The position numbers were made by a program, and so were the translations under genes. A DNA stretch of 64,000 nt from Pseudomonas sp. GM18 (GTDB lineage Bacteria; Pseudomonadota; Gammaproteobacteria; Pseudomonadales; Pseudomonadaceae), in contig NZ_AKJT01000036.1 in the NCBI RefSeq assembly GCF_000282195.1, positions 78,666 through 142,665 on the forward strand. Direction: 5' to 3'. This document shows, piece by piece, positions 46,073 to 53,553 of the stretch (its first letter is position 1; each line of letters begins with the position of its first letter). Below the pieces are notes generated by a model that did no database searches, was not told the DNA's origin, and was given only the letters and a program-made list of their open reading frames with translations.

Positions 46073-47089
46073 ATGAACATCAAGAAAACCCTCGCCGCTT
46101 CCGTCCTCGCCCTGTCCATCGGCAACGCATTCGCCGCCGGCAGCCCCGGTGTCGAACACAACACCCAGGCCTTCCTCGATGCCCTCGCCGCCGGCGGTGG
46201 CAAACCGCTGGAACAGCTGAGCCCGAAAGACGCCCGCGCGGTGCTGACCGGCGCCCAGGCTTCGGTGAAGGTTGATCTGTCGGGTGTTGAAATCAGCGAC
46301 AAGGCGATCAAAGTCGATGGCCAGACCATCAACTTGAAAGTGGTGCGTCCGGCCAAGGTCAAGGGCGAGTTGCCGGTGTTCATGTTCTTCCACGGTGGCG
46401 GCTGGGTATTGGGCGACTTCCCGACTCACCAGCGCCTGATCCGAGACCTGGTAGTGGGCTCCGGCGCAGTCGCGGTATACGTCGACTACACGCCGTCGCC
46501 GGAAGCGCAATACCCGACCGCCATCAACCAGGCCTACAGCGCGACGAAATGGGTGGCCGAGCATGGCAAAGAGATCGGTGTCGATGGCAAGCGACTGGCG
46601 GTGGCCGGCAACAGCGTCGGCGGCAACATGGCGGCGGTCGTGGCGCTGATGGCCAAGGAGCAGAACACCCCTGCCCTGCGCTTCCAGCTGTTGATGTGGC
46701 CGGTGACCAACGCACAGTTCGACGACGGCTCGTACCAGCAATTCGCCGAGGGGCACTTCCTCACCAAAGGGATGATGCAGTGGTTCTGGGACAACTACAC
46801 CACCAACCCGGCCGAGCGTGCGCAGATTCATGCCTCGCCGCTCAACGCCAGCGCCGAACAACTCAAGGGCCTGCCTGCCGCACTGGTGCAGACCGCCGAA
46901 TTCGACGTGCTGCGTGACGAAGGCGAAGGCTACGCCCGCCACCTCGATGCGGCCGGTGTGCCGGTGACCTCGGTGCGCTACAACGGGATGATTCATGACT
47001 TTGGCCTGCTCAATCCGCTGAACCGGATTCCGGAAGTCAAAGCGGCGGTACGTCAGGCCGCGGCCGAGCTCAAGACGCATCTGAACTAA
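46073..47089 (+). CDS. exported alpha/beta hydrolase (HSL-family esterase)
   Basis: A 338-residue secreted esterase of the hormone-sensitive-lipase family (bacterial family IV). Signal peptide MNIKKTLAASVLAL ends in the AFA-AGS region. The oxyanion motif FFHGGGW, the nucleophile VAGNSVGGN and the late His in MIHDFGLL are present. Start ATG 46073 follows AAAGGA; ATG 46067 is close by. Probably regulated by the divergent LysR gene. A terminator follows 13 bases after its stop. Confidence 0.92.
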   Translation: MNIKKTLAASVLALSIGNAFAAGSPGVEHNTQAFLDALAAGGGKPLEQLSPKDARAVLTGAQASVKVDLSGVEISDKAIKVDGQTINLKVVRPAKVKGELPVFMFFHGGGWVLGDFPTHQRLIRDLVVGSGAVAVYVDYTPSPEAQYPTAINQAYSATKWVAEHGKEIGVDGKRLAVAGNSVGGNMAAVVALMAKEQNTPALRFQLLMWPVTNAQFDDGSYQQFAEGHFLTKGMMQWFWDNYTTNPAERAQIHASPLNASAEQLKGLPAALVQTAEFDVLRDEGEGYARHLDAAGVPVTSVRYNGMIHDFGLLNPLNRIPEVKAAVRQAAAELKTHLN

Positions 47090-47101
47090 GCCCAACCTCT
47101 C

Positions 47102-47131
47102 GCCACACCCCAGGGTGTGGCGAGTTTTTTT
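47102..47131 (+). terminator. rho-independent terminator of the esterase gene
   Basis: GCCACACC-CCAG-GGTGTGGC followed by GAGTTTTTTT, just after the esterase stop codon. Confidence 0.9.
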
Positions 47132-47152
47132 GTGCCCGTTGGAGTGCAATCC

Positions 47153-48580
47153 ATGAGCCTTTTCTCTGCCCACCTGTTGCCTTGGAGCGCCCTGCTGCTG
47201 GTGCTCGACGCTCTGCTCTGGCACCTCGTCCCGTTCAAACATCGCGCGCCAAAGGTCGGTGTGCGGCTGGTGCTGTTTCTGGTGTTCAGTGCGCTGGTCA
47301 TCAACGCCGGCGTCAGCCCGTTGCAGGCGCCGTTGTTTGCCGATGACCCGGTGGCGCAACTCGGTGCGACAGCGCTGGGGATTCTCTGGTGGCTGTATGC
47401 CGCACGGGTGCTCACGGAAGTGTTCGGTCTGGTGCTGATGCGCCGCATAGGTCACAGCGGCCGTTTGTTGCAGGACGTTATCGGTGCGCTGGTGTTTCTG
47501 GCCTCCATCGTCGCGGCCGCCGGTTATGTGCTGGATCTGCCGGTCAAAGGCCTGCTCGCGACGTCCGGCGTGTTCGCCATCGTGGTCGGTCTGGCGTTGC
47601 AGAGTACGTTGGCCGACGTGTTCTCCGGCATCGTGCTCAACACCACCAAGCCCTATCAGGTGGACGACCTTGTCGTTATCGATGGCGTCGAGGGTAAAGT
47701 GCTGGACATCAATTGGCGCGCCACGCACCTGTTGAGCAGCGCCGGCACGATGGCCGTGGTGCCGAACTCGGTAGCGGCCAAGGCCAAGATCGTCAACCTC
47801 AGCCGCCCGAACAACCTGCACGGGGTGTCGATCAGCATCAAGGTGGCGAACCACATCCGCCCACGCCGGGTGCTCGACGCCCTCGACCGCACGCTGCAAG
47901 GCAGCAGCAGCCTGTTGCTGAACCCGGCCCCCAAAGCGGTGTTGAAAGAGGCCGGTGAAGAGATGTCCGAATACGTGGCCAGCGGTTTCATCGCCGAGCT
48001 GGGCAAGAAAAGCGACGTGCGCAATCAACTGTTCGACCTCGCCCATCGCCATCTGGAAGCGGCCGGCATCTCGCGACACCCCGACGGCGTGATCGAACCC
48101 TCGACCCGCGCCCGCGCGCTGCTCGATGAAGTGAAGATCTTCCGCTCGCTGAGCCATGAGGAACGTGATCGCCTCGCCGAATCGATGGTCGCGCAACAAT
48201 ACGCCGCAGGCCAGGTGGTGCTGGGACTGGATGAAGTGCCGGACAGCCTGTTCGTGATCGCCACCGGCGTCGTCAGTGCCAGCGTGCCGGACGGCAATGG
48301 TTTCACCGAGGCCGGTCGCATGGGGCCGAGCGAAGTCATGGGCGAACAGAGCATCCTGGCCGATACGCCGTCGCAGGCGACGTTCACCGCGCTGACGTCT
48401 TCGATCATCTACCGTCTCGACAAGAACCTGACCCGCCAGTGCATGGAACAGCGCAGCGAAGTGGGCCGGGCGTTGGACAAGTTGCAGGCGGTGCGGCAGC
48501 AGAACAGTCGGCTGGCGTTGATGGCCAAACCGGCACCGATCAGCAGAGGTGGTTTTTTGGGATGGCTGCAGAAGCGCTGA
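47153..48580 (+). CDS. MscS-type channel with cyclic-nucleotide-binding-like domain
   Basis: A 475-residue inner-membrane protein. Four or so N-terminal helices lead to the MscS pore and beta domain (SGVFAIVVGLALQSTLADVF, then VDDLVVIDGVEGKV and SAGTMAVVPNSV). The C-terminal CAP_ED/cNMP-binding-like domain spans about 335-450 (IFRSLSHEERDRLAE and VVLGLDEVPDSLFVIATG). Canonical phosphate-cassette Arg residues are not clear, so ligand binding is uncertain. Start ATG 47153 has GGAG 8 bases before it. Confidence 0.9.
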   Translation: MSLFSAHLLPWSALLLVLDALLWHLVPFKHRAPKVGVRLVLFLVFSALVINAGVSPLQAPLFADDPVAQLGATALGILWWLYAARVLTEVFGLVLMRRIGHSGRLLQDVIGALVFLASIVAAAGYVLDLPVKGLLATSGVFAIVVGLALQSTLADVFSGIVLNTTKPYQVDDLVVIDGVEGKVLDINWRATHLLSSAGTMAVVPNSVAAKAKIVNLSRPNNLHGVSISIKVANHIRPRRVLDALDRTLQGSSSLLLNPAPKAVLKEAGEEMSEYVASGFIAELGKKSDVRNQLFDLAHRHLEAAGISRHPDGVIEPSTRARALLDEVKIFRSLSHEERDRLAESMVAQQYAAGQVVLGLDEVPDSLFVIATGVVSASVPDGNGFTEAGRMGPSEVMGEQSILADTPSQATFTALTSSIIYRLDKNLTRQCMEQRSEVGRALDKLQAVRQQNSRLALMAKPAPISRGGFLGWLQKR

Positions 48581-48603
48581 TGTATCGGACATTCGATCAG
48601 CAC

Positions 48604-48636
48604 AAAAAAATGCCCGCACATTGCGGGCATTTTTCT
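48604..48636. terminator. bidirectional terminator
   Basis: AAAAAAATGCCCGCA-CAT-TGCGGGCATTTTT lies between the convergent MscS-type and ycaC genes. A- and T-runs on both sides allow it to end both transcripts. Confidence 0.92.
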
Positions 48637-48644
48637 TCAGCATC

Positions 48645-49271
48645 TTACTTGGCAGTGAACTTGGTGTAGCTGTTGATCAGGTTGCGGTAGTTCGGCAGAC
48701 GCTGGGACAGCAGGTTGGCCAGGCCTTCCATGTCGTTGCGCCAATCAACTTGCAGCTCGCACGCCACGGCGAACCAGTTCATCAGGTGTGCACCCGCCGC
48801 CGACATCCGCGCCCACGCTGCTTGCTGCACGGTTTCGTTGAAGGTGCCGGAAGAATCGGTTACCACGAACACTTCAAAACCTTCGGCCAGCGCCGACAGG
48901 GTCGGGAACGCCACGCAGACGTCAGTCACCACGCCGGCGATGATCAGTTGCTTGCGGCCGGTAGCCTTGATTGCCTTGACGAAGTCTTCGTTGTCCCAGG
49001 CATTGATCTGGCCTGGACGCTGAATGAACGGCGCGTCCGGGAATTGCTCGCGCAGTTCAGGCACGATCGGGCCGTTCGGGCCTGCGTCGAAACTGGTGGT
49101 GAGGATAGTCGGCAGGTTGAAGAACTTGGCGATGTCGCCCAGGGCCAGCACGTTGTTCTTGAATTCGTTGGGCGAGAAATCCTGCACCAGCGAAATCAGG
49201 CCGGTCTGGTGATCGACCAACAGTACAACGGCGTCATCTTTGTTCAGACGTTTGTAAGGTACGTTGCTCAT
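48645..49271 (-). CDS. ycaC: YcaC-type isochorismatase-family hydrolase
   Basis: A 208-residue cysteine hydrolase of the isochorismatase-like superfamily, very close to YcaC proteins of Pseudomonas. DHQTGL carries the catalytic Asp, and LIIAGVVTDVCVAFP contains the nucleophile Cys with its cis-peptide region. Substrate is not established in the family. Start ATG 49271 has GAGGAG 7 bases upstream. It is the last gene of the DoxX-ABM-amidohydrolase-YcaC operon. Confidence 0.93.
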   Translation of the reverse strand: MSNVPYKRLNKDDAVVLLVDHQTGLISLVQDFSPNEFKNNVLALGDIAKFFNLPTILTTSFDAGPNGPIVPELREQFPDAPFIQRPGQINAWDNEDFVKAIKATGRKQLIIAGVVTDVCVAFPTLSALAEGFEVFVVTDSSGTFNETVQQAAWARMSAAGAHLMNWFAVACELQVDWRNDMEGLANLLSQRLPNYRNLINSYTKFTAK

Positions 49272-49337
49272 GTAAAACTCCTCGGAGGGTGGCGATATGA
49301 AGCGTCGACCATGATGGCCGACGCTGTGTTGCAAGAT

Positions 49338-51176
49338 TCAGAACGCGAAGCAGGAACAGCCGAAGGCGCCCCAGAAACCGGCGAAATCACTCACCGGCAC
49401 GTTCGACATACGGGCCTTCTCATGGCTGTGGGTATGCACGGCGCACGGGCCGCTGCACTGGTGCACCTGCGCCTGCATCGGCGCGTTCGGCCGCCAGTGC
49501 CCCGGAACTTTCGCCACCGGCGACCAGTCCGGCAGGACCGGCAGGCTGACAGGCCCGAGTTTTTCGAAGTCGCCGGCGGCGTACACCACCTTGCCGCCGA
49601 CCACGGTCAGTACCGACTCGATCCACTTGATCGCTTCTTCCTCGACGCTGAAGAAGTCCGCGCTCAGCGCCGCCAGATCCGCCAATTGTCCGACCTTGAT
49701 CAGGCCTTTCTTGCCCTGTTCCGACGAGAACCAGGCACTGCCATGAGTGAACAGTTCCAGTGCAGTGGTGCGCGGCAAGCCTTCCTCGTACAACGCCAAG
49801 CCACCGACAGTGCGGCCACTGACCATCCAGTACAGCGAGGTCCATGGATTGTAGCTGGACACTCGCGTGGCATCGGTGCCGGCGCCGACCGGTACGCCCT
49901 CGGCGAGCATGCGCTTGATCGGCGGTGTAGATTCGGCGGCCTGCTTGCCATAGCGGTCGACAAAATACTCACCCTGGAACGCCATCCGGTCCTGGATCGC
50001 AATACCACCGCCCAGCGCCCTCACCCGCTCGATGTTCTGCGGAGTAATGGTTTCGGCGTGGTCGAAGAACCATGGCAGGCCGTTGAACGGAATATCGCGG
50101 TTGACCTTCTCGAACACGTCGAGCATGCGACTGATCGATTCGTTGTAAGTCGCGTGTAGACGGAACGGCCAGCGCTGTTCCACCAGATGGCGGACCACCG
50201 GTTCCAGCTCCTGCTCCATTGTCTGCGGCAGGTCCGGACGCGGTTCGAGGAAGTCTTCGAAATCCGCCGCCGAGAACACCAGCATCTCGCCGGCGCCGTT
50301 GTGCCGCAGGAAGTCGTCGCCCTGATGCAACTTGACGCTGCCGGTCCAATTCTGGAAATCGGTCAGCTCTTCCTTCGGTTTCTGGGTGAACAGGTTGTAG
50401 GCGATGCGGATGGTCAGTTGCTCGTCCTTGGCCAACTGCTCGATCACCTGATAATCGTCCGGGTAATTCTGGAAACCACCACCGGCATCGATCGCGCTGG
50501 TCAGGCCGAGGCGGTTGAGCTCACGCATGAACTGGCGGGTCGAGTTGACCTGATATTCCAGCGGCAGCTTCGGCCCCTTGGCCAGGGTCGAGTACAGAAT
50601 CATTGCATTGGGCCGCGCGACCAGCATGCCGGTCGGGTTGCCGTTGGCATCACGCACGATTTCGCCACCCGGTGGGTTCGGCGTGTCGCGGGTGTAACCA
50701 GCAACCCGCAATGCAGCGCGATTGAGCAAGGCGCGGTCGTACAAATGCAGCACGAACACCGGAGTATCTGGCGCCGCCTGGTTGAGCTCTTCCAGGGTCG
50801 GCATACGTTTTTCGGCGAACTGGAATTCGTTCCAGCCACCGACCACCCGCACCCATTGCGGCGTCGGTGTGCGGTCGGCTTGCTCCTTGAGCATGCGCAA
50901 GGCATCGGCCAGGGACGGCACGCCTTCCCAGCGCAGTTCGAGGTTGTAGTTCAAACCGCCACGGATCAGGTGCAGGTGCGAATCGTTGAGGCCAGGGATA
51001 ACACAGCGGCCCTTGAGGTCGATCACCTGGGTGCCCGAGCCGCGCAGGGCCATGGCCTCGGCGTCGGTGCCGACCGCGACGAAGCGGCCATCGCGGATCG
51101 CCACGGCGCTGGCGAGGGGTTTTTCGCGGTCTACGGTATGAAATTGGCCATTGAACAGAATCAGATCGGCGTTCAT
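49338..51176 (-). CDS. YtcJ-like amidohydrolase with Cys/His-rich tail
   Basis: A 612-residue amidohydrolase-superfamily protein. GRCVIPGLNDSHLHLIRGG is the metal-binding start of the barrel (normally HxH). DAGGG, FDHAETI and AGTDATRVSSYNPWTSLYW follow. It probably hydrolyses an unknown amide or urethane. The extreme C-terminus is unusual: QCSGPCAVHTHSH and GAFGCSCFAF are Cys/His-rich and extend beyond the usual family end. Start ATG 51176 follows AAGGAA. It is followed by ycaC. Confidence 0.9.
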   Translation of the reverse strand: MNADLILFNGQFHTVDREKPLASAVAIRDGRFVAVGTDAEAMALRGSGTQVIDLKGRCVIPGLNDSHLHLIRGGLNYNLELRWEGVPSLADALRMLKEQADRTPTPQWVRVVGGWNEFQFAEKRMPTLEELNQAAPDTPVFVLHLYDRALLNRAALRVAGYTRDTPNPPGGEIVRDANGNPTGMLVARPNAMILYSTLAKGPKLPLEYQVNSTRQFMRELNRLGLTSAIDAGGGFQNYPDDYQVIEQLAKDEQLTIRIAYNLFTQKPKEELTDFQNWTGSVKLHQGDDFLRHNGAGEMLVFSAADFEDFLEPRPDLPQTMEQELEPVVRHLVEQRWPFRLHATYNESISRMLDVFEKVNRDIPFNGLPWFFDHAETITPQNIERVRALGGGIAIQDRMAFQGEYFVDRYGKQAAESTPPIKRMLAEGVPVGAGTDATRVSSYNPWTSLYWMVSGRTVGGLALYEEGLPRTTALELFTHGSAWFSSEQGKKGLIKVGQLADLAALSADFFSVEEEAIKWIESVLTVVGGKVVYAAGDFEKLGPVSLPVLPDWSPVAKVPGHWRPNAPMQAQVHQCSGPCAVHTHSHEKARMSNVPVSDFAGFWGAFGCSCFAF

Positions 51177-51220
51177 CGCAGTTCCTTCGTCATCAGTGAA
51201 ATGAAGCAAAAAGCGCCAGC

Positions 51221-51847
51221 TCAGCGCGGCGAATTTGCGTTGGATTCGAGGTGCTCCCGTGGCTGACTGACCGTCAGCCACGGCGCAAACAAGCGAGTTG
51301 CGGCCGGCATGCACACGTACACCACCGACACCACGATGGTCACGGTGATCAGGAACGTGGCGACCAGGTAGTTGGAGAGAAAAGCGTTGAGTTTGAGCAG
51401 CGGCCCCCAGAGCAGCGGCACCAGCAAGGTGTGCGGCAGAATCACCAGCAAGGACAACACGGCCTGCTTCCAGCGCGGCGGTGGCGAGGCGGCATCGGCC
51501 AGCGGCGCGAACCAGAATTCGTTGACCGGGTTGACCTCGGTCTGGTCGCCGTCGGCCAGCATCGGCGAGGCTTCATCGATCAGCGCCTGACGTTGCGGCG
51601 AATCGAGCCAGCGCTGCATGGCCTCGGTGGAGCAAAAGCGCAGCACGCAGGTGAACATGTCCAGGCCTGCGTTCTTGCCGCGGATCACGTCCACGCCCAG
51701 ATGTCCTTCCATGCGCCCCGCTACGCTGACGATGTTGCGCAGCCAGGCTTCATAGGCCGCTTCGAAACCGGCCTTGACCCGGTGCTTGACGATCAGCGTC
51801 ACGATCTCATCGGACCCCGGCGCTTTTTGAGTTTGGGCTTCAGACAT
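51221..51847 (-). CDS. ABM-domain protein with C-terminal membrane helices
   Basis: A 208-residue protein. About 15-110 is an antibiotic-biosynthesis-monooxygenase domain (VTLIVKHRVKAGFEAAYEAW, then TCVLRFCSTEAMQRWLDS). About 132-195 holds two to three membrane helices (SLLVILPHTLLVPLLWGPLL and FLITVTIVVSVVYVC). This ABM-plus-membrane form is common in pseudomonads. Its ATG lies within the end of the DoxX gene (8-bp overlap), so the two are coupled. Confidence 0.88.
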   Translation of the reverse strand: MSEAQTQKAPGSDEIVTLIVKHRVKAGFEAAYEAWLRNIVSVAGRMEGHLGVDVIRGKNAGLDMFTCVLRFCSTEAMQRWLDSPQRQALIDEASPMLADGDQTEVNPVNEFWFAPLADAASPPPRWKQAVLSLLVILPHTLLVPLLWGPLLKLNAFLSNYLVATFLITVTIVVSVVYVCMPAATRLFAPWLTVSQPREHLESNANSPR

Positions 51848-52256
51848 AACGGAGCACTCCGGGCAAACGAACATTGAGCGCCAGCCGTCCAGGCCCGGCG
51901 ATAAACACAGAGGTGAAGATGATCAACAACAGCCAGCCGAACTGCCCTTCGGCCACACTCCATTCCGGGTGCACGACCAGCAGCGCCACCAGCAGCACAA
52001 ACAGAATAGGCAAGCACGCCAGCCGCGCCAGAACACCGGCGACGATCAATAGCGGGCACAGGACTTCGGCGAAAATCGCCAGGCTCAGGGTGAGGTGGGC
52101 GCCGAGGTGGAATGGGTCTTCGATCAGTTGCAACTGCGCGTTGAAGTCCAGCAGCTTGGGCAAGCCGTGAACCCACAGCAGGAACAAGCTGCCGGTGACC
52201 CGCAGAAACAGCAGCCCGAGGCTTTGCGCCTGTTCATTGCGTTGCGAAGCATTCAT
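51840..52256 (-). CDS. DoxX-family membrane protein
   Basis: A 138-residue protein of the DoxX family with four predicted helices. Recognisable pieces are LGLLFLRVTGSLFLLWVHGL, HLTLSLAIFAEVLCPLLIV and WSVAEGQFGWLLLIIFTSVF. First gene of a four-gene minus-strand operon. Start ATG 52256 follows AGGGGTG; TTG 52274 is an unlikely alternative. DoxX proteins in such operons are often linked to redox or quinone-related functions, but substrate is unknown. Confidence 0.9.
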   Translation of the reverse strand: MNASQRNEQAQSLGLLFLRVTGSLFLLWVHGLPKLLDFNAQLQLIEDPFHLGAHLTLSLAIFAEVLCPLLIVAGVLARLACLPILFVLLVALLVVHPEWSVAEGQFGWLLLIIFTSVFIAGPGRLALNVRLPGVLRYV

Positions 52257-52356
52257 GGCCGCACCCCTGTTCAATCATTGGCTTGAATAGTGCCGCCAAG
52301 GGGTAGGGAAAAATTGAATGTACGTGCTCTCTTTGCGATACGAAGAGCTTAGGCTC

Positions 52357-52606
52357 AACGCCCCCCGTAGGAGCTGCTGAAGGCTGCTCCTACGGGGGGC
52401 GTTGTGGCGAGAGAGTTTGCCCCTCGCCCAGGGTGCCATAATGCGATCTGTAGCAGCTGTCGAGCTTGCGAGGCTGCGTTCGGCTCGGGCCGCGTTCGGA
52501 CGCAGCAGTCGTGAGTCCGGCTGACGCGGTCTGCCTGACACACCGCAATCACTGGTTTGACGACTGCTGCGCAGCCGAACGCAGCCTTCGGCAGCTGCTA
52601 CAAGGA
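52357..52606. repeat. REP-type inverted-repeat cluster
   Basis: First, a perfect 18-bp inverted repeat: AACGCCCCCCGTAGGAGC (52357-52374) with its complement (52386-52403). Then a larger inverted pair, TGTAGCAGCTG... near 52449 and ...CAGCTGCTACA near 52593-52602, carrying internal copies of GCTGCGTTCGG and its complement. The inner sequence resembles that inside the MITE at 43.4 kb, so both belong to one repeat family. Confidence 0.8.
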
Positions 52607-52675
52607 ATGCGTCGCGGCTGAAATTGCTTCAATGAACAGCATTACTCGCCACAGGGATGTTTTGTGATGACCCGG

Positions 52676-53044
52676 TCAGACGGCCGGGTCAGCCTTCAGC
52701 TCCAGACTATCCAGCGCCCGACTCACCGCCAGTTCACCAAACATGATGAGCTGCGCGACACCCAGTATCGTATTGCGCTGCGGCCCCTGCAGAAACCCGG
52801 CACAGTCACTGGCGATCACCTTGGCCGAGGCAAAGGACTCGCAGGCATTGGCCAGTAACTCTTCGATGTCGATGTTGGGGGCGACGGTGTAAATCGTGCT
52901 CGGTTTGCGTGGGGGCTTGGTGTCGGACGGTTTGAGGTAGTAATCGAGGGCGCGCTCGGCGGCTTCGTTGAGTTTTTTTGAATCGGGGGTTTCGTAGGGG
53001 GAAACGTCGTCGGTTTCGGGTGGGTTGGGTGTGATCTTGAACAT
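52676..53044 (-). CDS. DUF6124-family protein under a C4-like RNA (copy 1)
   Basis: A 122-residue small protein with a Pro-rich acidic N-terminus (FKITPNPPETDDVSPYE), a helix (KKLNEAAERALDYYLKP) and the family core PNIDIEELLANACESFAS to FGELAVSRALDSL. It is nearly identical to copy 2, mainly lacking an 8-residue linker insertion near residue 45. Start ATG 53044 has AGGAG upstream; this Shine-Dalgarno overlaps the downstream b' pairing site of the C4-like RNA. Function unknown. Confidence 0.85.
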   Translation of the reverse strand: MFKITPNPPETDDVSPYETPDSKKLNEAAERALDYYLKPSDTKPPRKPSTIYTVAPNIDIEELLANACESFASAKVIASDCAGFLQGPQRNTILGVAQLIMFGELAVSRALDSLELKADPAV

Positions 53045-53053
53045 GGTGAAACT

Positions 53054-53094
53054 CCTACAAGAAATGGAGCCACCAAGACCTGTCGCTAAACAGG
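53054..53094 (-). promoter_or_regulatory. downstream C4 target sites a'2 and b'2 (copy 1)
   Basis: On the minus strand, TTAGCGA (53089-53083) sits in the loop of hairpin CCTG-TTTAGCGA-CAGG. TTGTAGG (53060-53054) overlaps the AGGAG Shine-Dalgarno of DUF6124. They are complementary to the a (TCGCTAA) and b (GCGCCTACA) segments of the C4-like RNA just upstream. Confidence 0.75.
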
Positions 53095-53097
53095 TAA

Positions 53098-53176
53098 GGG
53101 TGGCGGCTGCACGCAGGTTAGCGAACCGGGTGTAGGCGCCCGGCAGACCCGAAGATCTCCCGCGCACAGCCGCCAT
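53098..53176 (-). ncRNA. C4-type antisense RNA (copy 1)
   Basis: On the minus strand this 79-base segment folds as phage P1/P7-type C4 RNA. The closing stem GGCGGCTG pairs with CAGCCGCC. A UUCG-capped hairpin AGAUC-UUCG-GGUCU and a third stem CCGGG/CCCGG follow. The third loop carries b (GCGCCTACA, 53139-53131), next to a (TCGCTAA, 53124-53118). Both segments match sites on either side of the RNA. In P1/P7, C4 is cut from a longer transcript and pairs with the ribosome-binding site of the following gene. Same strand and order here. Confidence 0.85.
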
Positions 53177-53226
53177 GACATCAATCGCAGACATGAACAA
53201 TCTGCAAGAGAGTTTGGAGCGCTGTT

Positions 53227-53252
53227 GCGCCTACAAAGGTTCGGGTCGCTAA
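53227..53252 (-). promoter_or_regulatory. upstream C4 target sites a'1 and b'1 (copy 1)
   Basis: On the minus strand TTAGCGA (53252-53246, loop of CGGG-TTTAGCGA-CCCG) is followed by TGTAGGCGC (53235-53227). They match the a and b segments of the C4-like RNA over 7 and 9 bases. This is a second target set, upstream of the RNA itself. Confidence 0.75.
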
Positions 53253-53304
53253 ACCCGATCGCTGATTCGTCAGTGACCGGGAAACAATAGAGCCCGGCCC
53301 TTAG

Positions 53305-53366
53305 GCACACAAGCCGGCGGATTCTGGCGCAGTCGTAGGCAACGGCGCAAGGATCTGTAGCTTGAG
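53305..53366 (-). promoter_or_regulatory. conserved 5' element of the C4-DUF6124 unit (copy 1)
   Basis: About 55 bases (minus: AAGCTACAGATCCTTGCGCC... to ...CCGGCTTGTG) are almost unchanged between the two units while nearby sequence differs. It lies 5' of the a'1 site and probably holds the promoter or a further RNA structure. Which one cannot be told from sequence. Confidence 0.6.
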
Positions 53367-53429
53367 AGAGTGTCTGGAGATGTCTCTTAAACATCGCTGT
53401 TTATAGATTGGAGAGCGGTTATAGACAGC

Positions 53430-53455
53430 GGGGACGAACTAATAAATACGTCCCC
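53430..53455. terminator. weak hairpin after the Ig-lectin gene
   Basis: GGGGACG-(12)-CGTCCCC lies about 100 bases beyond the minus-strand stop of the large gene. The T-run is on the plus-strand side only, so it is at best a weak terminator for the minus-strand transcript. Confidence 0.3.
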
Positions 53456-53553
53456 TTTTGCCTTTCTTTTGCCTTTACAGACGATGGGGTGAGGTTATCC
53501 AGCACCCGAGTCATGGAGCCGGCTGCGTCTCCATATTGAGGGTGCGCGAATGC

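Noticed and set aside
45974..48643. 889-codon minus-strand frame across the esterase and MscS genes
   Set aside because: It overlaps two well-supported plus-strand genes and two terminators, and has His/Arg-rich shadow composition.
53086..53394. Minus-strand reading frame over the C4 leader (and its counterpart at 57235-57465), possibly an icd-like gene
   Set aside because: The frames follow the conserved RNA, differ in start and end and lack a ribosome-binding site. Similarity of the products is explained by RNA conservation.
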